Below are positions 33,955-46,772 of a stretch of 64,000 nucleotides of DNA, piece after piece. The DNA comes from Chimonanthus salicifolius (taxonomy: Eukaryota; Streptophyta; Magnoliopsida; Laurales; Calycanthaceae): NCBI GenBank assembly GCA_013350335.1, contig CM023540.1, positions 15,567,828 through 15,631,827 on the forward strand, written 5' to 3'. Each line of letters starts with the position of its first letter. The first letter of the stretch is position 1. The position numbers and the translations under genes were made by a program. The notes beneath the pieces are model-generated. The model did not search any database. It saw nothing but the letters and a program-made list of their open reading frames with translations, and was not told the DNA's origin.

Positions 33955-35295
33955 GTGCACTCGTTTTATATTAAAATCACAAATTCACAAACTTTTTTAT
34001 CAGATTTTCTCTTTGGCTGGTGTTTACTATTGCTCTATAAGTATAGTCTTAATTTTTCAGAGGATTTCTATAAGTATTTATTTTGAGTTAATATTTTTAG
34101 TTTATAGACTTCATTAAGAGGGAGCTAGATATTCAATTTCATCAGAAAATGCCTTACGATTTGCTCTATAAAAATCGAAGAAGAAAATACAAAAAATTGG
34201 AAAATCTGTAAATGAACATTAACTTTGCGGCGCACTATTCATGCGGTGAACACTACCAGTGGCATTTTTGTAAAATTTTGTGAATAGTGCCCATGGGCAT
34301 TTTAGTAATTCTAGGATTTTTTGGGATAAAAACGTAATTTTTTGGAAAGGTTTAAAAATAAATTTTATGTTGTTTTAGCTTAAAAATACTTATTTTAGAC
34401 CACTTGTGGGTTTATTTTTAGTCCATATTAAACTCAGGAGCAAAATCATAATTTTTACAAAATTGTAAAAAAATTCTATAAATGTATTGTCATGATATTC
34501 TAAACACTTAGGTATATACATATTATGGCTGTATAGTGTAATACCCTGACCCAGTTTAGGCGTATTTTAGCTTAATAAATCTTGCTTAGACCCGTTAATC
34601 TCGAAGATTTCGGTTAGGGCTTTGCGAAAAACTCAGGTGTGGCCCAATCTGAACTCGAAAGCTCAGTGATCCAGCTCGTCCAGTTGGAGGGGAAAAATGG
34701 TAATTTACCGCCTATTGTTATTATTTTATAAATTGGGATATTATGTGATTATTATTAGATGATATTATTCTCCTTAGTCAAGGATCCCTATTTCTGATTC
34801 TAGAATAATTTTATTTAAAACTGTCCGTCAAAACCCCGAAAGGGAGAAATAAATATTTTTAAAAGGTTTTTGAAATGAGATAAATTTTGAAACAAGTTTA
34901 TTGTGTTAGATCATTTTAGTATAGGTCTAGTTTATTCTTTCAAACTTCAAAAATGAGGATTTTAAATTGTTTTATTTAACACAAGTTAAATCATGTAAAT
35001 AGTGTTAAATTATGATTTTTATTTAAATCAATGGTTTTTAGTGAGAGTTAAATCTCTAAATTTTTACGGTGATTAGAGTTTTTAAAACCTAACTTATCTA
35101 TAAGGTTGGATTAAAATTTTTGAGCTTTCAAAATCATGTTTTTAGTTAAAAATCAGATTTTTATCAAATGAGGGACTTATTTGCAAAATGAGAACTTTGG
35201 AAGGGCTGATCTGCAACCAACGGTAACTCTTGCCGGTTACTGTTTCAAACGTAAGCAGCAGCTGTATGCAGCTGCTCCGATTGATCGAAGGTTTC

Positions 35296-35303
35296 TATAA
35301 AAC
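35296..35303 (+). promoter_or_regulatory. TATA box of solo LTR 2
   Basis: TATAAAAC. A potential splice donor (AGTGAAG|GTAACC, about 35487) follows 190 bp later. Confidence 0.55.
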
Positions 35304-35819
35304 TACCCTTCTTCAGCCGATCAAACTCCCACTCAAATTTTCTATCTCTCTCTCAGTCCCTCTTAGCTGCCTGTTTGAAAACCAAAACCAACTGATCCTT
35401 AGCCTCTGTTTCTTCCCAGTTTTCAGTAACCGTAGCTTTAAAGGAAGATTTTCAAAAGTCAGATTTTTCAACCCACGAACTCCAGTGAAGGTAACCACTT
35501 TATTCCTCTTTCAATTCCAGTCGGTTTAGAATCAAGAAAAACCAGTTTTGGCCATATTTTGAGTGTGTAAAACCATTTTAAAGTCTAAGGAAAAACTTGT
35601 ATTTTCTTGTACCAGTAAGGTTTTGGTTTTAAAATCCGTTAGCTTAATGAGTTTCAAAGTTTAAAATCACTCCCTTTGGAAAGAGGACTCACTAAGGAAG
35701 TCCATCTGACCGGTTGGATGTGAAAATTGAATCCGAGAAATCCACTGTTTCTGGATTCGTATTTCACATAGGGACTGCCCGTCGCTGTCTGTTGTTGCAG
35801 ACAGTGGAGGAAGACGGGT

Positions 35820-36180
35820 CTCGGACGTTCCGAGAGTGGAGCTTCGGACGGTTCGAGGGTCTCACCCTTCGGATGATCCGAAGTCAGCCCTTCGGACGTT
35901 CCGAGCTTCACCTGAAGCCCGAAGCGGAAGCGTTCAAGGCAAGTCAGACTCGCCCAGATGTTCTGAGCCGAGTTCGGAAGGACCGAACCCCACTCAGACG
36001 ATCCGAGCCATACTCGGCATGTTCCTAGACACCAAACCCACCGAGACCTTTTTCGAATTTTATCAGTTTGGAAGGATCTTCGGACAATCCGAAGTCAAAC
36101 CCAAGGTCCGAAGTCAGTGACTAGTTTAGGCATGGTTTGGATGATCCGAAGCCACAGTACCTGGTTTCGAGGCTTGTTCC
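35820..36180. repeat. array of TTCGGA-NNN-TCCGAA imperfect palindromes
   Basis: About ten copies, for example CTTCGGATGATCCGAAG (about 35865-35881), CTTCGGACGTTCCGAG (about 35890) and CTTCGGACAATCCGAAG (about 36075). Others are TTCGGAAGGACCGAA and half sites. Spacing is irregular. The block is GC-richer than the rest of the LTR. Open frames across it are by-products of this composition. Confidence 0.7.
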
Positions 36181-37891
36181 GAGGGACTCAGTTTTTTAGT
36201 GTCTAATATTGTTTGATTATTGATGCACGTGATGTGATGTTATAACCCTTGGTAAATTAAAAATGTACTAACCCTCTTCTCTTATTATTATAGTGTATCT
36301 ACTATTGTATTCACTTCCAGGCCGACTCTATTAGTCGGGCACTGAGTAACTTCACTTCCAGGCCGATGCTATATTTGTCGGGCACTAAGTGACCTCGAGG
36401 CCTTACTCAAAATGTCAAGTCTGGCCCTATCCAGAAGACAACCGAGAAGTGACCTAAGTATCTAGACCTAACTCAATAAGTCAATATGGTCATGCCCAGA
36501 AAACAATACGAGTTTTTGACTGAACACCTTAAGATTATATATTGTGGATTATTGTAACTTAAAACGGTTAGAAACCAAGTAGGAGACTCAATTCCATTTA
36601 CCTTGGATATTTTTGAGAAAACAAGTATGATTTCGAAATACTACTTGTACGTATACATGGAAATGTATGTTGACTTGTTAATGATTGTGCACTTGTTTGT
36701 TTGTTGAACAGAGACTGCGATACCATACATATATGGTAAGGGAACTTAACTTTTCAGTAGGTGTAAATAGGTTATATGAGATGAATCCTGAGCAATGAGT
36801 GGTTTCAAGTTTAATAAACTCACCCATGTGCCTAGATATGATGCACCGTTGTAAGAAGTGCTTATGGTGATTATAAATGCTTATGATGTTAATCATATGA
36901 GTTATATGATACTGCTTCCACGTACCTTTTACTATTAAACCATCGCTGAGCTGAGTGTGTCAGTTACGTCTACTGGACTAGGTGGGTCGACAGTGACTAA
37001 CAAGGCGTGTCAGTACCGATTTTGAGGTGTATACCGGGGATGTACTTGTAAGGATATATTTTGACCGTATTGGGACTTAATACTATTGGTGTCAGTATAG
37101 TATTTAGGGGTTAAAGTGGATGACAGCAGTAATGGAAATAATGATGAGAATGGAATGATGATGATGATGTTGTACTTGATGTTAAATTTGTTATCAAGCA
37201 TGAGATATTATATTACAACTGTTGATTATTTTGCTAACCTGATGTTTACTTAAACTGCACTGTTATATTTCATTCACTGGGCTACTTAGCTCACCCCACG
37301 CACCTTTCAGAAGATGAACTCGATGAGGAGAACCCTCTATTTGAAGCTTAGAATGGATAAGCTACGACGTTACTTGGGATTCCTAATGAGGGGAATACCC
37401 TTGTTGTGATGACCTGACCCGGAGTAGCGGGTCAATCGAATCGGGTAAAACTAAAAATAGTAAATAGGTTTCTTGATTTTGTTTGTGTGAAATTATGTAT
37501 TTTTTTCTTTTATTTTTATTGTTTAAAATAAAATAAATAAACACACAAAAACCTAGAATTTAATTAATTTAGGTTCCCAAATGTACACACATTTTCCCTC
37601 AGTTAGAATTTTCAAATTGTCCTCTTCAAGTTGAAATTAAGTGATCGGATAATAAATTATCAAATTAGATTTTTTTAAATTTGCAAAGTTAAGGGTTCCA
37701 ATTAGAATTGTATTATTAAAAGTCCAAAATTTATAAATTAATAAGATTTATTTAGCTGAGATTTTAATTAAATTCAAATGATAAATTAAAATTTGATTTC
37801 TTTTTGTAAATAAATAATTAAACTATTGAATCAATAATTAAGTTTAAATTTTAATAAACTTGAATGTAATCATTAATCAATGAATTCAAAA

Positions 37892-37917
37892 AATAATAAT
37901 AATAATAATAATAATAA
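37892..37917. repeat. (AAT)n microsatellite
   Basis: About eight AAT units inside solo LTR 3. A (TA)n run lies at 40998-41016. Confidence 0.9.
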
Positions 37918-38203
37918 ACTCCAAACCCGTGTGGGCCCATGAGACCCACACCTTAATCTACCCCTTTCCTTTACACGGTGCTTTCCTCTTTTCCCTCTTA
38001 CTTTCCCTTTCCTTTCCTTCCCTTTCCCTTTCTTTCTTCCCTTCTAACGGTAGCATCCAAATCCACCGATTGAAATTTCCCAAATGCAACTTTCTTTCTT
38101 CTCTCATTCTCTAAGACGGAAACTCCCTCTCCATCGAATCCTCTTCCGTCTCCATCTCTCAATCCCCGGATTTTCGGGACAACCTAGCCGACTCCCTCTT
38201 CTC

Positions 38204-38210
38204 TATAAAC
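38204..38210 (+). promoter_or_regulatory. TATA box of solo LTR 3
   Basis: TATAAAC in a CT-rich context, followed 138 bp later by a possible donor (TTCCGG|GTATGTG, about 38342). Confidence 0.5.
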
Positions 38211-39022
38211 CCATGTGATTTCGGCAAACCCTCATCTTATTTTCGAGATCTCTTACTCCTCCGCCGATAATCGACCAAGACCGGCGTGTGTAGAGACATC
38301 GGCAACAATCAACTCAGATTTCGTTCCCTTGTTCTTATTCCGGGTATGTGGACTTTCTTTAAAATATTTTTATCTTTCTCTCTCTTTCTCGTGAATTCCT
38401 CTCCTATTCTTCTTGCTAACCACTGGACTTCCATCACCACCATACTAAGTTCTTGGAGACATCTTCTCACTGCAACCCAATGCATATCACAAGTAATTGT
38501 TTCTTCCTTCTATTCTTATTCATTTACTTTTTAGTTTACATTAAGATTATAAATATTATATAAACCTTATTTGAATTCAAAATAGGGAGTCAGCTCATGG
38601 GATCACTTTGGCCAAATCTGATTGGGCACCCATTAACATCATCTATTGGAGTCTTGAACGGTGGCCTTCCATCCATTAATTTATTTTGTTTTGGTTTTGA
38701 AAATGGTTTCATGTTAAATCTAATCTTTTTAGTTTATTTTAATGATTTCCTTATTTTATTTTAAATTGGTTCAATAGATTAAAGGGTTTAGATTTGTATA
38801 ATCTTTTCATTATCTAATTTTGATTTTCCACTTAATTTACTTTAAATGGTTACCTCATTTTGCTTGAAAAGTTAGAGTAGTGATGCGGCCTTTGATACAA
38901 ATTCAAGATTTTTTTTAAAGTATCATTTCAGCCCAAGATAATATCATTTGACCTATTTTAGTTGCTTTTACTATAAAATAAATAAATAAAATAAGTCTAA
39001 GTTCAACCGTCACTAATGTCTC

Positions 39023-39258
39023 TGTAACGACCCGACCCGAATACAGGGCTTAGCACTTGACTTAGTGTGATATTGTCCGCTTTGGGCCTCGCACACATGC
39101 TCGCACCCGCACGGTTTTGCATTTGGGCCCGAGCCCACTTGGCCCGGCCCAAAAAGCGTCACACGAGTTAAGAGGCTTGGCCTCACATATAAGTACTCCC
39201 CTCCTTGCCTCCACTACCGATGTGGGACTCTTCCCACATCGGTGGCAAGGGTTTTACA
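39023..39258. mobile_element. TRIM-type solo LTR, innermost layer
   Basis: A 236-bp unit starts TGTAACGACCCGACCC and ends GGGTTTTACA, with a perfect GTCTC duplication (39018-39022 and 39259-39263). It holds ATATTGTCCGCTTTGGGCC and GATGTGGGACTCTTCCCACA motifs that recur in short plant TRIM LTRs; Cassandra-like origin is possible but not shown. Confidence 0.8.
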
Positions 39259-42200
39259 GTCTCTATATTCCTTTTATTTGATTAAATGATTTCAAGATTT
39301 TTTTGACTTGTAAATTTCATTAAAATACTTTATTACCAGTAAAGTATTAGTTTTATATATATATATTAGATTTGCTTCAAACCATTTATGGAGTTGTGAC
39401 CTTCCTTGGTATCCTATGTTTTCTTTTGAAGGGAATCGACTTTATCAGGCTATCTGATTTAAATTAATTGTGATTTGAACTTTCAAAATCTACCTATCAA
39501 TCTATTCACTTCAATCATTGAGCCACAAGTTGACGTTTGACAAAATAATGACTAATAAGTTTGTAATAACAAAATAAATGTGCAGCATTTCCCCGACGTC
39601 CTATTGACTGATTTCAAAATTGGAATGCGTGAGGATTCATCACCTACACTTCGCAAGCTTTTTAGTTGAGGGAAAACAATACACTGTATTTTGGTTGTAT
39701 ATGATATTCTCTATTTTTGGTTTATGTGATTGAGCAATGAAAAATATTGCATAATGTATTGTATTTTGGGAATATTATATTGGACCTATGAAATAGACTG
39801 GGTATTTATTAGAATAGTGGTCGTAATCCGGTTCTTACTCACAGTAGTATAAGGGAATATGCTAAATGTTCTAATGGCCGTGAGAACTCAGTCTGTCTGG
39901 ATAGTTGAAAAGTAGCCACTAGCCTTATTGAGAGGTCCAATAATTATTTTCAAATTAGATAGATATTTTATTTATTGTTGTAGAGTCATTTGTAATGTTA
40001 TTGAGATAAATTCATGAGATTGTGTTATCATAATCATGATTTATTATTATGCAAGTGTAAGATTATTGATGTTGGATTATGATGCTTTGGTGAATGTATA
40101 TGGTGCTTATGTCAATTTGAGATTATATGACTGATAAAGTATAATGTGTAAATTTATGGCATGATACATAACATGCGATGTGATGATAGAGATAATGCAT
40201 GGTAGGCATGGCATCTTCATATTCATGGGATGGGTATGGAGGTGTGAGCCGTGCTCTTTCATGTAGACCACGACGGTGGAATTATATGGCCTCGCTTTTA
40301 GTGAGTAATACCACATATGTGGTAGGTTTGGATTATTAAGCCATGAAAGGTCGCGTAGACTGTTATTTGGTGGTGGTGTTAGCCTTGCTTCGGCAGATAG
40401 GCCACTTCATGTGGTGTTGTTTTAGCCTCGTTTCGGTGGGTAGACCACCAAATACAGTAGGTGTTGTTGTGGATGAATGAGGCATTGGGTATTGTGCATT
40501 ACATAGCATAAAGCATAGACATTAAATGCATATTCAATTACTTATGCTTTTAATATTTCTTTATTTATATTAAATTGAGTATATTGGAGATATCACATTT
40601 TGAATATATGCTATTGTATTCCTTTACTGGGCTTGGAACTCACACCCTTATATTGCAGGTAACCCTCTAGATTTAGGATTGGAGGACGACGTTGGAAACT
40701 AGAAATTACTATCAATGAATATTTAAATTCCTAGCTAGGTGTTGAACTATGTTGATTGAGTTAATTATTGGATGCTTCTTATTCTTTGAGACTTGATTAT
40801 TTGATTCAAATAATTTGAGAAATTTGAGATTTATTATTTGGTTTTATTTTATGGAATGGGATGTGAGTAGTGAGATTAAATGTGATGTCGATGATATATG
40901 TTATTTATTTCATATTGTCAATGACATTATGATTTATGCAATGTGTAAATTGAGCTTGAAGGATTTGATGGCTTCATTATTTTATTCACAATCTTAAATA
41001 TATATATATATATATACTTAATTTCTCCCAGCCACAAATCTGTGATGTAAGGCCCGTTAGATGCGTTGTTGCGTTGAGTGACGCCCATCCATCCTGTAGT
41101 TAAGTGGGTCACGACCCGTTTAGTCTGTAGAAAGGGGCGGGGCATTACACCTTTCTGGTTCTTGAAACCATTTGTCTTTGTAAAGTACCGAGAGTGGTAC
41201 TTAGTTTGTTTGAATGTGATGTATTAAGACTACTATGTATCCGTAGTTACTCTGATGATGTTTGAATGCTAATTCAGTGTTGGAATTATGTGTTCATTGT
41301 TGTATGATTGTGTTTATATTGGGTAGACTTATGGTATATGTTTGATTCCACATGATGGGATCATGTGTGACCTTTGGGCCTAACCGTTGACCCGGCCCAG
41401 TTAGAATGCTAGAGTGTTGTATTAGCTTTCAAAAAAAAAATCAGTCGCGTTCTGGGCCAACCTTTCGAGTCGCGGCGTGACATATATTGTTATTATACGT
41501 TGCATTTACACTGTTTTACGTTTTAAACAGATCACTAAAAAAACATTCGCCAACCGAAGGTGAGGAAATTCAACCACACTATATGTTTACTAAAATGCAT
41601 CTCATTTTTCATTCAATATAATGTTTCTTACACCATTAGCCCTATAGCAATAAGTGGATATCCGTGATCATTTTTATTGACGGAAATGATATGATGGGAT
41701 TAAAATGGGATACCGACATTGTTCACACGTAAGGAGATGATTATGAGTTTCTACATATGAAACGTGAACATAAGAGTGTTTCGGGATGTCGAGATCTAGC
41801 CATCTTAAAACGGAGTACGGAACTCACTTATTCCTAGAGACCAATTAGTATTATGATGTTGGTGATCTGATGATAGATCAGGTATCCAACCGTGATTCCG
41901 ATAGAAATATGCATTTTGTGTATAATTGTGTGTATTGCAGGATAATTAATCTATGCGATAAATGATAAGTATAGGGTAGACGTACCCGATTGGAGAGAAC
42001 AGTAACACTTATTTGTGTTATAATATAGCCCGTTGGTAGGCTTTTAATCTGTGTTTAGTTTTTCTAGTATAGTATAGTTAAATACTGATTGTTGATATTT
42101 GTATTATGATTCCATGCAGGAGGGCTTAGGAATCTATATTAGCTAAGTGAGGTTATTATGATCATATGTGTGAGAGATACTATGTGGGTTGACAATTATG

Positions 42201-43158
42201 TTGAAATTCATGTGTTGATGTGCATATTGATTGGTGTACTATGCATATCAAATTACCTCACACCAATGTATGAAGTACCTAGCTCGTGGAGGGCATTGGT
42301 ATGAGGTGCATTAAAATACGACTTGTGTGGAGTACTGAGCATGAATTTGCTGGCGGTGTAAGAAACGTATTACTCGCGGCTAAGGAAGAACCGTAGTCGT
42401 CATTTGGCGGGGGTATCTTTTTAAGAAAGGAAGGACATTTCATGGTAAATAACTGTGTTGACATTATTCTACATGATTTTTTAGTGTATAAACTGTTGTT
42501 TGATAACATGTTTATTATGTTGATAATATGCTTTATTATCTAGAACTTTCTGTTGTTTTCTCTTCACTGAGTTTGTAAAGCTCACGCCCCTTATGAAACA
42601 GGAAACTCGGGGGGACAAAGGACAGGAGGATCTTCAGCTGTAGTGTAGAGTGGAAACCCTCTACCTATCTACCCAATGTTGGGATCTTATGTTTAGCTTA
42701 GTAGACGTTGTACGTATGAACATACAATGTAATAAATCATTTATGGTGTTCGTTTGAAACACTGTAGGATGTAATACAATCTATTTCGTTTCTGGTGTGC
42801 AATTCTGATGTTGATGAGATTGATTGATGATAAATGTTAAGTAAATCATGTGTAACATTTTCTATTTAGACTTTCCTAAGAGATCAAGTAATAGATTACA
42901 TGTTCGTTAGTAGTGTATCCACATACTATGTGTCGAGGTTTTGGATCTTAAGCGGGCTCATAGTGGCCCCTCCATCTGCTAGAGATTTTTACCGACTAGG
43001 TATAGTTAGGTCCGAGGCTGCCAAATATCAGATCCAAACTTGGTCATATGAGATGTTAAGTCCATATATTAAAATGATTTCCGCAAAGGCTCAGTATTGT
43101 GTTTAGGGAAAAAAAATCTCACATCAGTGGACCCGCAGAGTCAGGGTGTGACACTCAT

Positions 43159-45226
43159 GAGGTTATCACCTTAGGAAAAATTGTGTATATTCATAATAGT
43201 AATCTCTAAGAATAATTCTCATGAGATTTTCTTGAGAATTTTAGTTTGTGAAGCTCATAATAGACCTAATGAATCTAATTTCTCCTCACTCCCACTTATT
43301 CCCCATGAATTGGACCTATACCCATTTAACACCACTTGACCTTTAAATTACTCAAACTCGATGAATTTCTACAGTTACATAAGTGTGAAATTTTGATAAC
43401 TTTAAAACATATCTTCTCTTATCTAATCAATATAAAATTTTATAGGTACCATATACAAACAAGACCTATCAAAACCACCCTTCCATATAGACCTAGGACG
43501 TGACTACTGGTTGTTTACACCAGGTTTGGTGAAAACTTGTTCCAAGGGGAGAGCTCATATATATGGATATAGTAGCGAGCCCCCGTAAATTAGTTTGCAC
43601 AAAGCTCAGCGCAAACTCTCCAATTGGCTCACTTGGGCCCATATACATGTGTAGTTTGAAAGGCCTTGGCTTATATATAATGCTTATAGAATTTCATCTT
43701 CATTGAGTAAGAAAAGTCAAAACCTATAATCCAAAATTCACACCAAGCTGCATGCACCAATATGGCTTCTAGATGGACATGAAATTAGACATTTTAAAGT
43801 GGATAACTATTTTTTTATAGGATTTATTTTGCATGATGATGATGAATTAATTTGAAAAATTTGTACTTGTATCTATGATGTGGCAAAATCAATTTGAATA
43901 AAATCATTTTAAGTATAATTTTAAAATCTAAAATATTTTAATCATCCATAAAACTTAGACCAATGGTGAGTGTTTTTCAAAATAGAACTCAAATTGACTA
44001 CAAATTTAATTTATGAGCTAATAATAAGTAAATTATAAATATAAACTTAATTAAATATTAATTATTCAATTTACAACCAACCAACAATTAACATATAATT
44101 TATCTTGCTTAGACCGTTTAGTCAACTAAGCATGGCTTTAGTTAACTATCCCTTTACTTTTCCTAAAATTAAATTTTCCATTATATGTGGTTTTTGTACT
44201 CTAGTCAATATAACTTAAGACCTAATGAATTATCCCGAAGAAAACTGGGCACATGAAAGTGGGCTTGGGCTTGGGCTTGGGCTTAAGTTTTAGGCTGATG
44301 TACACTTAACACAGATAATATATTTAAAAATTGTTATTTTTTAACTTAAATTTAATTTTATCAGTATCTAATTAACACACCAGTAATTAATTGATTGAAC
44401 ATTATAAATAAAAATATTTATTCAATAATTAAAAATAAAAGTTGGATTGATTTTATAAAATTGATTTTCAATAGTTTAATAATGTTTTCATAGTAATTAA
44501 TAGGTCCCACGCTTTGAAAGACCCCTTTTTAAAAAGTGGGCCACCAATAAACAACATACAGTCACAATTATTTTTTAAAGGACTACAATTACTTCATCCA
44601 CTCCATTAATGAGATGGGTCTCACAAAAATGCCATTTCTTCTGCTCTCAACATCACTTACTTGCCTATTCTGATTTTTCATATTTAATATAAGATTATTT
44701 AAAGTCTTAATATTTTTTCTTAATGTAAAAAAAATCTAATATTTTTTATATTTTAGAATCTCCTATAATTTTAATTTCTTCAAAATGGGTACTCTTTGTC
44801 CCCTTTCAGATGTGCTACGAACGTTTCAATGTAGCATTTTTAAAATTAAAGGTAAAGAAGTTTGCAGAACTAATTCTACTCACCTAATCGAATTAAACTA
44901 CTATATTTACTAAAATATAAAATTTCAAAAGTATATAACATTAAATCCATTAAAATTTTAATTTCAATCACTAATTTCATGATTTAAATTAGATATTATA
45001 AATTTTTACATGTATTTGAATTTTGATAGTTGAACAAGTTTAGAAGCCTTTTCCATTTTAATATTCGGACAGAATTGGAATTTATATTTGATTTTAATTT
45101 TAAAAATATTAAATTGAAATCTATATAACAAGTGTCTGACTTAAGAGGGAGAAGACTATTTCAAGATAAATTACGAAGAAAAATGTGAGAGTTTTTCTTT
45201 TCTTTTTCTTTTTTTTTTCTTTCAGA
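43159..45226. other. AT-rich spacer
   Basis: No gene recognised. A short hexamer repeat (GGGCTT, four units) lies at 44260-44284. 44330-45160 is strongly AT-rich. Confidence 0.45.
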
Positions 45227-45401
45227 TTTTTTTTTTTTTAATAACGGAGGAAAAACTTCGAGCACAACTCTATTAAACCTTCCTTTCGAGTGACATCCCA
45301 TACCTCCATAGGATGGCCACCAGATTACGCCTATGGGATTCAAACTCGTACTATCTCACTCTGTGCAGGAGAGTGTTACCAACTGAGCACCCTGTGTAGG
45401 G
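45227..45401 (-). mobile_element. tRNA-derived SINE (family 1)
   Basis: On the minus strand: A box TGCTCAGTTGG (45379-45389), B box GAGTTTGAATCCC (about 45335-45347), a body containing TGGTGGCCATCC and ACTCGAA, and an A tail (T12 at 45228-45239). Same family as 61744-61917. Confidence 0.7.
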
Positions 45402-46219
45402 TTTTCCTTTCACATTCATGGGCGTGGAAGAGGAGGCAATTTAAGAGATGTAACTTGTCAATTTCCATTGGAAAAAAAAAAAACTTGAGCATCTAGTAAA
45501 ATTAGATTTTAAATCCATATTATTAAGTCTAGTGTAAAGAAGATTATATGAATAATTCTTTTATGAAATTTTATTTGCATCTAATGATTTTATCTCTTTA
45601 TTTTAAAATTTTAAATAATTAATAGACCATATTTATTAAAATTTAAAGACCAAAATTATATGATTTGAATTATCAATTAATAATAAAACTTTTGTATCCA
45701 TATAATTACTTATTAAAAGAATTTAAATTTATAAAATTTATAAACTTATCTTTTCTCATCAATGTCTATCACTAACTTAACTAAAAACGAAGCATGCAAG
45801 ATTGTGACGACTGAGGGAGACCGTTTTGTCACCAATGTGGATTTGTTTGATGCCAAATTCTGACTCACGCGTGTCAACGACGTTTCCGGACTTATCACGT
45901 TTCTTTCCCCACGTTGGTATGATTTGATCGTGACATTTTTGCTAAGTTCTCTTTAGTGTGTTTCTTCTTTTATCTTATTTTAATTTGAAGAAATGGGTTT
46001 ATGTTGTCATCTATAAAGCTAATTTTAAATAAATTTATTTGAATTATATAAATAATTGCCGAAATCCATGATTTTGGGCTCGGCCTAAATTGCCTTTTAA
46101 TCTGTTTCAAAAGCTGATCATGGTATCTCAGTTCTGAGTCAAGTTGTATTAAAATTATAGAATTAGTGGAGGATGGTCTCATCCATATATAGCTTGGATC
46201 GATTGACGATAGGCTGTAC

Positions 46220-46382
46220 CAGGGGTTGAAATCTCGGTATCACCTGATATATCGACTGAGAAATCTCTCTTTTATTTTTTATTTTAATTAAAACACCGAT
46301 ATTAAATGATATCAGTGATATATATTGAATATCATCTGATATCGGCCAATACAATACATATCAGCCGATATTAAAATCCTTG
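46220..46382. mobile_element. hAT-type MITE (copy 2)
   Basis: The left end CAGGGGTTGAAATCTCGG and right end CCGATATTAAAATCCTTG are inverted. The interior has GATATCAG, ATCTGATATCGGCCAAT and CAGCCGATAT. The flanks GGCTGTAC and GGTTGCAT agree at five of eight positions, the rest being transitions. Confidence 0.6.
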
Positions 46383-46689
46383 GGTTGCATCAGTACTCTG
46401 CCAAGGGAAGATAATTAACCCACTATTTTGGCCATTGGCAAGTAAAACATTAAAGATATTTTTTCAGACTCTGGTTCACCATCTCTATTTACTCATTTGT
46501 CTGCAGGTGATATACTGAGCTCAGACTTACCATGTTCGTTGCAGTTGAAAATACTCTTGTTGAAATCGATTAATAAATAATCCATCCCATTCATTCACTA
46601 TCGAGCGAAGTTTGTCGTGTAAGATGCTCACTTCTGAAGTGAACTTTTCAAAGAACTCACGAGCATTTTAAGTTGATAAGGAGTAGCCT

Positions 46690-46772
46690 CTTGAGATTTG
46701 AACATGAATCAAATCCAAGATCTCCCTTTGTGAGGAGAGCTTGATTCTTGACCGTCAGACCAACTCTCCTTA
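46690..46772 (-). mobile_element. SINE fragment (family 2, tRNA-like part)
   Basis: The minus strand reads GTTGGTCTGACGGTCAAGAA, then GATCTTGGATTTGATTC, matching the tRNA-like head of the family-2 SINE at 59181-59371. The body is missing. The remaining 46383-47680 has no recognised gene. Confidence 0.45.

Larger units (their letters stand above)
37405..41149 (+). mobile_element. solo LTR 3, third layer
   Basis: It starts TGTGATGACCTGACCC and ends GGGGCGGGGCATTACA. The flanks CCTTGT and CCTTTC suggest a damaged duplication, so the left edge may be off by one or two bases. Without the TRIM LTR inside it is about 3.5 kb. TATAAAC lies at 38204 (799 bp from the start) and the family block at 40623-40659. 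Confidence 0.75.
34537..41482 (+). mobile_element. solo LTR 2, second layer
   Basis: It starts TGTAATACCCTGACCC and ends GAGTCGCGGCGTGACA. The flanks are TATAG (34532-34536) and TATAT (41483-41487), a one-mismatch duplication. Net length without solo LTR 3 is about 3.2 kb. It has a TATA box at 35296 (759 bp from the start) and the family block at 37273-37312. A palindrome array lies at 35820-36180. Confidence 0.85.
33116..43153 (+). mobile_element. solo LTR 4, outermost of a four-layer nest
   Basis: It starts TGTAATAACCCGACCC and ends CAGGGTGTGACA, with a perfect CTCAT duplication (33111-33115 and 43154-43158). Without the nested insertion at 34537-41487 it is about 3.1 kb. It keeps TATAAATAG at 33946 (830 bp from the start) and the family block at 42562-42602. 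No internal domain is attached, so it is a solo LTR and the oldest layer of the nest. Confidence 0.9.

Noticed and set aside
35714..36120. Two overlapping open frames of about 100 codons
   Set aside because: They arise from the GC-rich TTCGGA/TCCGAA array in an LTR; no protein family is recognised.
37929..38114. Small open frame with a signal-peptide-like hydrophobic stretch
   Set aside because: It is the CT-rich promoter-proximal part of solo LTR 3.
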